This document shows positions 57,877 through 64,000 of a stretch of 64,000 bases of DNA, one piece after another. The stretch spans positions 1 through 64,000 of the forward strand of contig JBOFWL010000117.1 of assembly GCA_051653605.1 (NCBI GenBank), given 5' to 3'. Source of the stretch: JBOFWL01 sp051653605 (GTDB lineage: Bacteria > Spirochaetota > Brevinematia > Brevinematales > Brevinemataceae). Every line of letters begins with the position of its first letter. The stretch's first letter is position 1. The notes under the pieces were generated by a model. The model was not told the origin of the DNA. It ran no database searches and saw nothing but the letters and a program-made list of their open reading frames with translations. The position numbers and the translations under genes are program-made.

Positions 57877-59643
57877 TTATTCTTCTACAGTGGGTATAAA
57901 CTCTTGGGTGATAACATCGATCAGCCCCATATCTGTCATCTTGATATAGGGAATTACTGCCAAAGCAATGAAAAATGATCGCAGAACAGGGGAAGAGTGC
58001 TTGATTCCAAAATCTTTAGTAAGAATACTATTGTAAGAATGGATTTTTTGAGCAAGCTCTGTAGCAGGAAGCGGACTTATTAAGCCTGCAATAGGAAGAG
58101 GAAGTTCTCCCATAAGTTGTTTATTTTTAAAAGCAGCACATCCACCACCAATCTTTTTAAGGTGTTCTATAGCTAGTAGAGCATCCGCAGGATCTGTATA
58201 AACTACAGTGATATTATGGCAGTCATGGCCTACAGAAGCAGCTACAGCTCCCTCTGTAATGTGAAATTTTTCCACTAAACCAAGAGCTATGTTGTCATTG
58301 TTAGGGTAGCGATTAACAACTGCCACAAAATTATATTGAGGATGATTTTTTAACGTAATTACACCAGCTTCAATAGGCAGAGTATCTTGCTTACGATGAG
58401 CGATAAGGCTAAATTCGTTTTCAAAATCCATAATATTTACGAGTGCAGAGCCTTCTTTTTTAGTATGGATTTTAAATTGATCCTCTGAAAGATTCCCTAC
58501 GGTGATAGTATTTTTTTGTTCTACAGGATGGGAATGGTTGATAATAGGGGCTGTTAAAACTCCATTTGATGCAACTTCTTTTCCATGGTAAAATACTTGA
58601 GAAGGAATCATCTGATCAAGATCGGAAGTAAGGAAGAAATCTGCAAAGTACGAAGGAGCTAATGCCCCGTGATATTTTAAGCCTACTTCTAGAGCTGCGT
58701 GAAGAGTTGCACAAGAAACTGCAGCAGCAGGAGGCATTCCAGCCTTAATTGCCGTGCGTACAACATCATTCATATGCCCAATTGCGAGGATATCATCAGC
58801 TTCTTTATCATCTGTACAGAAGGAAAGGTTGACAGGAGGATTCTTTTTATCTGGAAGGGCATCTACGATTGTTTTAACATTTTTGATAAGAGAGCTTTCT
58901 CTAGCATCCACCCACATACCTTTTCGAAGTTTTTCGAGAGCTTCATCGCCAACCCATGATTCATGGCAAGAAACAGGGCCTCCACAAAGATAGGCAGATA
59001 GATCATTGCCCCGACCTGATGGAATATGCCCTTGTAGAAATACCTCTTTCTGAGCACCAGCATCAATGATATCTACCATACGAGATGCATTTTGGATAAC
59101 GCCCATGTAATCCATTATCTCGCCTATACCTATAACACGAGGCTCTTTAAGAAGTTGTTCTATTTCAGCTGCGTAGAAGCTAGCTCCTGCATTTTCTTTA
59201 TGCTCGACAGATGGAACGCATGAAGGCACAAGCACATAATAATTAATAGGTAGATCTTTAGAACTCTCTACCACATATCGGACACCTTCAACTCCTAAAA
59301 CATTTGCTAGCTCATGAGGATCGGTGACAAGAGTAGTGGTACCAAAGGGTAGTACTGCACGGACAAAGTTTTGAGGAGTTAGCATTGAACTTTCAATATG
59401 TAAATGAGTATCAATAAAACCAGGGCAGGCAAATTGCCCCTTGGCATCTAATGTTTGAAGGGCATGGCAAATAGAGTTTCCCGAATAATCAACATCCACA
59501 ATATAGCTATCTTTGATAAAAAAGGAGCCGTCAAGGATTTCTTTAGTAAAAACGTTAACAATGCGCGCGTTAATCACTGCTAAGTCGCAGGGAATACGAC
59601 CAGCTGCAGCATCAACAAGATTCTGTCGAGTTTCTTTTGTCAT
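57877..59643 (-). CDS. ade: Adenine deaminase
   Basis: A 588-residue metal-dependent amidohydrolase converting adenine to hypoxanthine. DLAVINARIVNVFT, the metal motif FIDTHLHIESSML, TTLVTDPHELANVLG, HIPSGRGNDLSAYL and SFCTDDKE are all present. The start at 59,643 (MTKETRQNLVDAAAGR) has AGGAG 7 bases upstream; a longer frame to 59,709 would add 22 unlikely residues. It is transcribed toward the AllD-like gene. Confidence 0.93.
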   Translation of the reverse strand: MTKETRQNLVDAAAGRIPCDLAVINARIVNVFTKEILDGSFFIKDSYIVDVDYSGNSICHALQTLDAKGQFACPGFIDTHLHIESSMLTPQNFVRAVLPFGTTTLVTDPHELANVLGVEGVRYVVESSKDLPINYYVLVPSCVPSVEHKENAGASFYAAEIEQLLKEPRVIGIGEIMDYMGVIQNASRMVDIIDAGAQKEVFLQGHIPSGRGNDLSAYLCGGPVSCHESWVGDEALEKLRKGMWVDARESSLIKNVKTIVDALPDKKNPPVNLSFCTDDKEADDILAIGHMNDVVRTAIKAGMPPAAAVSCATLHAALEVGLKYHGALAPSYFADFFLTSDLDQMIPSQVFYHGKEVASNGVLTAPIINHSHPVEQKNTITVGNLSEDQFKIHTKKEGSALVNIMDFENEFSLIAHRKQDTLPIEAGVITLKNHPQYNFVAVVNRYPNNDNIALGLVEKFHITEGAVAASVGHDCHNITVVYTDPADALLAIEHLKKIGGGCAAFKNKQLMGELPLPIAGLISPLPATELAQKIHSYNSILTKDFGIKHSSPVLRSFFIALAVIPYIKMTDMGLIDVITQEFIPTVEE

Positions 59644-59833
59644 GTATGAACTCCTATATCTACCCAATATGGGGATAACTTTTATCACGGAATTTATATA
59701 ATAGAACATAGCATCTAAGGCTATCTTAAATCAGTATGAATGATGAATTACAAGGCGTAGAATAGGATTTAACCTTATGAAAATATACGATTAGGAATTA
59801 TAACAATCTCTATAATTTTTGTCAAGAGCCTAT

Positions 59834-60862
59834 TTAGAAATAAATAGTAGCTTCTAGTCCATAAAATTCATCAATATTTTGGTATGAGGTTACATGCCGA
59901 GAGCGCATACGACGATATTTAAAAGCAATAGCTAAACGATCAATTTCAAGTCCTATCCCAAAAGCTCCTGCATAGTGCCATTCTTGACGGCTAGAGATGA
60001 GTTCGTATCCATTTTCTCTATATCCAGAATCGGTACGTCTTAGAACATTGAAATTATCGTAATCAACCCCAAAATAGGCACCTGTAATGAAGTTAATATA
60101 ACCCCACAATGGAACTCTTATATCCATCCCCATATACAATCCAAAAAGAGTACTATAGGTAGAGGTACTTACTCCATTCCAAGGAAATTTGAAGCCGCCA
60201 TAAACAGTAAGAAAACGCCATGTATGATAGAGCTCGAAGGACATACTCTCTGTCCCCATTTCAACAAGATCTGTTGGAGCATTAGCTGTAGGACTTCCAT
60301 AATAGTCGGTATTTCCATGAGCACAGTAGTGAACAACTGGACTAAATCGGAGTTTCCAAACATCATCTATAATAAAATCAACAAAAAGGGTAACATTAAG
60401 AAAGTCTGACATAAACATACTATTTCCATAGTATTGTCGCTTACCATACTCGTAAATATGAAGTTTTAATTCTGCTAAAAAACCAACTCCTATACGCATT
60501 TTTAAACGATCTATCTCAAAAGCAATAGGGGCAGCCTCTGTAGCAATAACGGGGGAGTAGGCTACAAGAATATCATCTGTATTGAGACTGGTATTTTGAT
60601 ACATTTGGTCGACGCCAACGATTCCACCCACAAAAAATCGAGTAATAAAAGCGTTAGGATCTTGCCAACCAAATAAAACGCGTTCTGTATCTTTCTGATT
60701 TCGAAATGGGTTATATTTCCACTTCATACGAGTATTTGTGACATATTCTTCATAAGAAGAATTTTTTACAGCTTTCCCCTCTTCTTTTTCTAAAGACGTG
60801 ACTTCTTGAGAAAACACTACCCCCGAAATTAACAGGAAACAACTAAATAACCTAGGCCGCAT
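59834..60862 (-). CDS. Outer-membrane beta-barrel protein (DUF1207-like)
   Basis: A 342-residue exported protein with signal peptide (1-18, FSCFLLISGVVFS). After about 60 polar residues come many amphipathic strands ending in aromatic residues, finishing with ...FYGLEATIYF, where the C-terminal phenylalanine is typical of barrel insertion. It resembles DUF1207 proteins of spirochaetes and other diderms, with the LFGWQDPNAF and AFKYRRMRSRH segments. Its role is unknown. Confidence 0.72.
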   Translation of the reverse strand: MRPRLFSCFLLISGVVFSQEVTSLEKEEGKAVKNSSYEEYVTNTRMKWKYNPFRNQKDTERVLFGWQDPNAFITRFFVGGIVGVDQMYQNTSLNTDDILVAYSPVIATEAAPIAFEIDRLKMRIGVGFLAELKLHIYEYGKRQYYGNSMFMSDFLNVTLFVDFIIDDVWKLRFSPVVHYCAHGNTDYYGSPTANAPTDLVEMGTESMSFELYHTWRFLTVYGGFKFPWNGVSTSTYSTLFGLYMGMDIRVPLWGYINFITGAYFGVDYDNFNVLRRTDSGYRENGYELISSRQEWHYAGAFGIGLEIDRLAIAFKYRRMRSRHVTSYQNIDEFYGLEATIYF

Positions 60863-60889
60863 AAGTACCCCATGTAAGTATTTACGTTA

Positions 60890-60918
60890 ATCTTAGTTGA
60901 TTTTTTACTATAAGTCAA
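60890..60918 (-). promoter_or_regulatory. Promoter of the beta-barrel gene
   Basis: Minus-strand TTGACT (60,913-60,918) and TAAGAT (60,890-60,895), spacer 17, about 28 bases from the start codon. Confidence 0.6.
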
Positions 60919-60979
60919 TAATTGTATAGTAAAGATACTAGCAAAGCGGTGGATTATCAAAATATTTTAGGTTATATTC

Positions 60980-61008
60980 TTGACTTTTTCCTTTGTATCT
61001 GGTAGTAT
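60980..61008 (+). promoter_or_regulatory. Promoter of the arg operon leader
   Basis: TTGACT (60,980-60,985) and TAGTAT (61,003-61,008), spacer 17. Transcription would start near 61,015, giving a leader of about 260 bases before argC. Confidence 0.75.
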
Positions 61009-61043
61009 AAATAAGCCTACTTATTGTAGGTAAGGAGCTAGCA

Positions 61044-61082
61044 ATGGATCTTTTTTTTAGGAGGGGGCTTCGCCTCTACTAA
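61044..61082 (+). CDS. Candidate 12-residue arginine leader peptide
   Basis: ATG at 61,044 lies 6 bases after AAGGAG and about 30 bases after the predicted transcription start. The frame encodes MDLFFRRGLRLY and a TAA stop. Three of twelve codons are arginine, two of them adjacent AGG codons. It is placed as expected for a ribosome-stalling leader controlling argC-argJ-argB. No canonical intrinsic terminator was found between it and argC, so the mechanism is open (rho-dependent, or a long-range hairpin). Confidence 0.5.
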   Translation: MDLFFRRGLRLY

Positions 61083-61118
61083 TCTTACCCTAAATCTTGG
61101 GTATTGGAGGGGGCTTCG
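61060..61118 (+). repeat. Duplicated 13-base motif in the arg leader
   Basis: GGAGGGGGCTTCG occurs at 61,060-61,072 (inside the leader ORF, over the arginine codons) and again at 61,106-61,118. Between the copies TACCC-TAAATCTT-GGGTA forms a small hairpin. Further down ACCTTCA (61,134-61,140) and TGAAGGT (61,222-61,228) could pair. The rest of the 61,119-61,276 gap shows no convincing gene. Confidence 0.65.
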
Positions 61119-61276
61119 TTGTATCGTGGCCAAACCTTCAGTTATTCTTCTTATTTTATAATACTTCTACTATTCTTTCCCCTTTTGCTTACGTGATGTC
61201 ATTACTTCTTCTCGCTGTTTTTGAAGGTCTCTGGGTTTCTCATATCTATCTATTATTTGAAATTTAAGGAGAAATT

Positions 61277-62299
61277 ATGAAAACCATTAGCATTATTGGA
61301 GCAACAGGTTATACAGGCGCAGAGCTTTTACGCATTCTAGCTGTACATCCTCTTGTGAAAATTCACACACTTACCTCAGAAAATCATGTTGGAAAACGAT
61401 TCTCCGATATTTTTCCAGCACTTAATGGTTTTGTTGATGACATTCTTATCTCTATAGATGAATATTTAGCGAAATCTCAAGGGGCAGACCTGTGTTTTTT
61501 GGCTTTGCCTCATGGTGTATCGATGTCTATCGTCCCAAAACTGCTTGCTAGAGGTGAAAAAGTTGTTGATCTCGGGGCAGATTATCGATTTTCTGATATA
61601 AATGTCTATGAAGAATGGTATAAAACTACTCATTTAGACCCTCGTATGGCAGTTTATGGTCTTACAGAAATACATAGAGAAGATATAAAGAAAGCAACTC
61701 TCATAGCAAATCCAGGGTGCTACCCAACTGCCTCTATTTTATCCCTTATTCCATTGTTAGAAGCAGATTTAATCGACTCAAAGAGTATCATTATTGATGC
61801 CAAATCTGGAGTTTCTGGTGCGGGAAGAGGTGCTAAAGTAGAAAGTCTATTTTGCGAAACCTCTGAAGGATTTTCTGCATATGGCATTGCCTCACACCGT
61901 CATACACCAGAAATCGAGCAGGAACTAAGCTATTTTCAACCGGTAACACTTACATTTACACCTCATCTTGTTCCAATGACCCGAGGAATTTTTGCAACTT
62001 GCTATGCCACTATCAAAGGCTCCGAAAAAGAGGTAGAGCAAGCTTTTCATCAACGATACCATAAAGAATCTTTTATTCGATTACTTGGACTAGGGGCAAA
62101 ACCTTCTGTAAAGAACGTTAGAGGAAGTAATTATGTTGATATAGGTTGGCATATAGATTATAGAACCAATAGAATAATTGTTTTAAGTGTTATTGATAAT
62201 GTTGTTAAAGGGGCGTCAGGACAAGCAATTCAAAATATGAATCTTATGCTTGGATTTAACGAAACAACAGGCTTACTATTGCCTCCCCAAGTTTTTTAG
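61277..62299 (+). CDS. argC: N-acetyl-gamma-glutamyl-phosphate reductase
   Basis: A 340-residue NADP-dependent enzyme, third step of arginine synthesis. GATGYTGAELLRIL binds the nucleotide, the catalytic cysteine is in IANPGCYPTAS, SGVSGAGRGAK follows, and the HTPEIEQEL segment supplies the catalytic histidine. AAGGAG precedes the ATG. argJ starts about 6 bases after the stop, with argB beyond. Confidence 0.96.
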   Translation: MKTISIIGATGYTGAELLRILAVHPLVKIHTLTSENHVGKRFSDIFPALNGFVDDILISIDEYLAKSQGADLCFLALPHGVSMSIVPKLLARGEKVVDLGADYRFSDINVYEEWYKTTHLDPRMAVYGLTEIHREDIKKATLIANPGCYPTASILSLIPLLEADLIDSKSIIIDAKSGVSGAGRGAKVESLFCETSEGFSAYGIASHRHTPEIEQELSYFQPVTLTFTPHLVPMTRGIFATCYATIKGSEKEVEQAFHQRYHKESFIRLLGLGAKPSVKNVRGSNYVDIGWHIDYRTNRIIVLSVIDNVVKGASGQAIQNMNLMLGFNETTGLLLPPQVF

Positions 62300-62304
62300 G
62301 AGGG

Positions 62305-63513
62305 ATGATGAAATCATCTGTAGATCATATTACAAAACCAGCCGGATTTATCTCTTCTGGGGTAAAATCAGGTATTAAAAAGAGTGGAAAATACGATTTA
62401 GGCATACTTTTTTGTCCAGATGGAGCTACATTTGGGGCTGTTTATACTCAAAATAAAGCTGCAGCGGCTCCCGTTTTGTGGAATCGAGAATTGGCAAAAC
62501 AATCTAAAATGGTAAAAGCATTAATTGTTAATTCAGGAAATGCGAATGCCTGCACAGGATCCCAAGGTAAAAAAGATATGGAAACAATGGTTGAACTTAC
62601 CGCAAATGCCTTAGGTATTCAAACAAATGAAGTTCTAATTTGTTCTACAGGGATAATAGGGCAATTTTTACCAATGCCTCTTATTGAAAAAGGAATATAT
62701 CAGGCGGCAAAAGAATTAGACTCTAATAATGGTGAGAAATTTTCATTATCAATACAAACAACAGACTCTTTTCTTAAACATAGCGCAGCAAAAATAGAAA
62801 TTGGTAATCAAACTATTCATCTTTGCGGTATTGCCAAAGGATCTGGAATGATACACCCTAATATGGCAACAATGCTCACTTTTATTACAACAGATGCTCA
62901 AATCGAATCAGACCTTCTCCAAAAAGCTGTTAAAGATGCTGCTGATTGCAGCTTTAATAGAGTAATAGTTGATGGTGATACAAGCACTAATGATAGCATG
63001 ATTGTTATGGCATCGGGTAAATCCAGTGCACCTAAAATTACGGAGTTAGATTGTTCTTACGAAAAATTTTATAAAGCACTTCAGAAAGTAAGCATAGAAC
63101 TTGCACGTCAAATAGCTAAAGATGGGGAAGGGGCAACGAAATTCTTAGAAATCAAAGTATCTGGCACCAAAAATGAATCAGATGCCACCAAAGCTGCTGT
63201 TGCATTAGCTAAATCTCCCCTTGTTAAGACAGCTTTCTATGGTGAGGACCCCAATTGGGGAAGAATTATTTGTGCAGCTGGATATTCAGGTGCGGATTTT
63301 TTAATGGATGAGACAGAACTTTTTATCGGCGATGTTCTTATTATGAAAAATGGAATGGGAGTTGAAAGGGATGAGCGATTGCTTCAATCGGTAATGGCCC
63401 AGAAAGAAATTAACATGCATTTAATTTTAGGAAAGGGAAACTCAACTGCTACCGTATGGACATGCGACCTCAGCCCAGAATACGTTGAATTCAATGGAAA
63501 ATATAGAACATAG
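62305..63513 (+). CDS. argJ: Bifunctional ornithine acetyltransferase / N-acetylglutamate synthase
   Basis: A 402-residue self-cleaving protein. The autocleavage site AT of the MATMLTF motif is present (KGSGMIHPNMATMLTF), as are GNANACTG, the STGIIGQ oxyanion region and DGDTSTNDS. It recycles the acetyl group of N-acetylornithine, so the arginine pathway here is cyclic. AGGAGG is very close to two adjacent ATGs; the second (62,308) has the better spacing. Confidence 0.96.
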   Translation: MMKSSVDHITKPAGFISSGVKSGIKKSGKYDLGILFCPDGATFGAVYTQNKAAAAPVLWNRELAKQSKMVKALIVNSGNANACTGSQGKKDMETMVELTANALGIQTNEVLICSTGIIGQFLPMPLIEKGIYQAAKELDSNNGEKFSLSIQTTDSFLKHSAAKIEIGNQTIHLCGIAKGSGMIHPNMATMLTFITTDAQIESDLLQKAVKDAADCSFNRVIVDGDTSTNDSMIVMASGKSSAPKITELDCSYEKFYKALQKVSIELARQIAKDGEGATKFLEIKVSGTKNESDATKAAVALAKSPLVKTAFYGEDPNWGRIICAAGYSGADFLMDETELFIGDVLIMKNGMGVERDERLLQSVMAQKEINMHLILGKGNSTATVWTCDLSPEYVEFNGKYRT

Positions 63514-63522
63514 GAGCTTCTT

Positions 63523-64000
63523 ATGAATGTTAATACTTTAAGAGCCCAAACACTTACAGAAGCTCTTCCCTACATGAAAAAATTTAAAGGAAAAACGATA
63601 GTTGTTAAATATGGTGGCAACGCTATGGGGACTAGTGCTGAAAGCCTTATGGCAGATATGATTTTCCTTCAATATGCGGGGATAAAACCAGTTCTGGTTC
63701 ATGGTGGAGGCCCCGAAATAAATAATCTATTAGATAAAATTGGTAAAGAAAGCTATTTTGTTGGTGGTCAAAGATTTACCGACGCAGAAACAATGGAAGC
63801 TGTAGAGATGGTCTTAGCAGGGTCGATTAATGTGCGCTTAGTAAGTATCCTCAATAATCAAGGAGTAAGAGCTGTTGGAGTTACAGGTAAAGATGCTGGA
63901 TTACTCAAAGCAAAAAAATATACAACAGAAGATTTAGGCTTTGTTGGTGAAATTGATAAAGTAGATACATCTATTCTTGATACCTTATTAGATGGAGGGT
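63523..64000 (+). CDS. argB: Acetylglutamate kinase, 3' end beyond the window
   Basis: The first 159 residues of the kinase. KTIVVKYGGNAMG is the phosphate-binding start, VLVHGGGPEINNLL and GGQRFTDAETMEAVEMVLAG follow, all characteristic of ArgB. Ten bases after argJ with a GGAGC site. The conserved arginine of the FTD block area (GGQRFTD) hints at arginine feedback inhibition, which depends on an N-terminal helix; residues 1-20 here (NVNTLRAQTLTEALPYMKKF) match that helix. Confidence 0.96.
   Translation, partial: MNVNTLRAQTLTEALPYMKKFKGKTIVVKYGGNAMGTSAESLMADMIFLQYAGIKPVLVHGGGPEINNLLDKIGKESYFVGGQRFTDAETMEAVEMVLAGSINVRLVSILNNQGVRAVGVTGKDAGLLKAKKYTTEDLGFVGEIDKVDTSILDTLLDGG

Noticed and set aside
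59644..59833. Purine riboswitch upstream of adenine deaminase
   Set aside because: The gap shows no purine aptamer blocks; only a short AT-rich leader is visible.
61106..61197. Second small frame starting at TTG after the repeated 13-mer in the arg leader
   Set aside because: It uses a weak start, has no similarity, and its apparent ribosome binding site is simply part of the duplicated motif.
1..64000. CRISPR arrays
   Set aside because: No regularly spaced repeat series was seen; repeats present are tandem coding repeats in rpsR or scattered palindromes.

Overview
The window is AT-rich bacterial chromosome in two parts: a degraded integrative element or prophage carrying an anti-phage defence island (1 to about 16,250), and a compact, well-ordered housekeeping chromosome (about 16,275 to 64,000). 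The best guess for the host is a diderm spirochaete. The ribosomal/replication order rpsF-ssb-rpsR-(membrane protein)-rplI-dnaB, two tandem TlyC/CNNM-type CBS proteins, an MlaEFD lipid-transport operon, lipoproteins with loose lipoboxes, a LysM/M23 peptidase and an outer-membrane beta-barrel fit together. This is inferred from gene content; there is no 16S rRNA here, so I hold it at about 0.6.

Region 1 (1-2,324) is prophage wreckage: a 5'-truncated, disrupted DNA methylase and a large terminase lacking its N-terminus and split by a frameshift. A small secreted-protein gene with its own promoter lies between them on the opposite strand. Region 2 (2,384-13,201) is a defence island with divergent promoters at 7,706-7,799. 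Leftward runs a two-gene unit: a 1,445-aa nuclease-NACHT (Avs-like STAND) protein preceded by a DUF2971 protein. Rightward runs a three-gene unit: a fused restriction-methyltransferase (type IIG/ISP-like), a small membrane-anchored PD-(D/E)XK-like protein and a GmrSD-like DUF262/DUF1524 protein. Region 3 (13,202-16,100) holds a 46-codon orphan gene with its own terminator, then a small conserved protein, a DUF2924 protein and a large serine recombinase. These phage-type genes carry in-frame palindromic inserts. A tRNA-Ser(GCU) marks the return to core chromosome.

Region 4 (16,425-35,373) has galM, clpB with a textbook sigma-54 promoter, the leftward operon lysC-asd-dapA-dapB-dapH-(N-acetyl-DAP aminotransferase) ending in two LysE-type exporters and preceded by a leader with an intrinsic terminator, a possible structured RNA, the complete sufBCDSU iron-sulfur operon, and envelope proteins. 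Region 5 (35,406-47,642) holds a lipoprotein gene, rpsF-ssb-rpsR-rplI-dnaB, mlaEFD, a sugar aminotransferase, two CNNM/CBS proteins and a 23S rRNA uracil methyltransferase. Region 6 (47,684-51,333) is ribD-ribE-ribBA-ribH under an FMN riboswitch with terminator. Region 7 (51,367-60,918) is catabolic: an IclR regulator, an old-yellow-enzyme oxidoreductase, a nitroreductase, pepT, a peptide-binding lipoprotein, an AllD-like dehydrogenase, adenine deaminase and a beta-barrel protein. Region 8 (60,980-end) begins the arginine operon argC-argJ-argB, preceded by a 12-codon leader ORF with three arginine codons.

Many standard promoters (TTGACA-like, 17-18 bp, TATAAT-like) can be read by eye and are listed. 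The most novel-looking material is the NACHT/DUF2971 pair, the three-gene restriction operon with the membrane-anchored nuclease-like protein, the family of palindromic in-frame inserts, the sigma-54 clpB promoter, and the arg and lys leaders.
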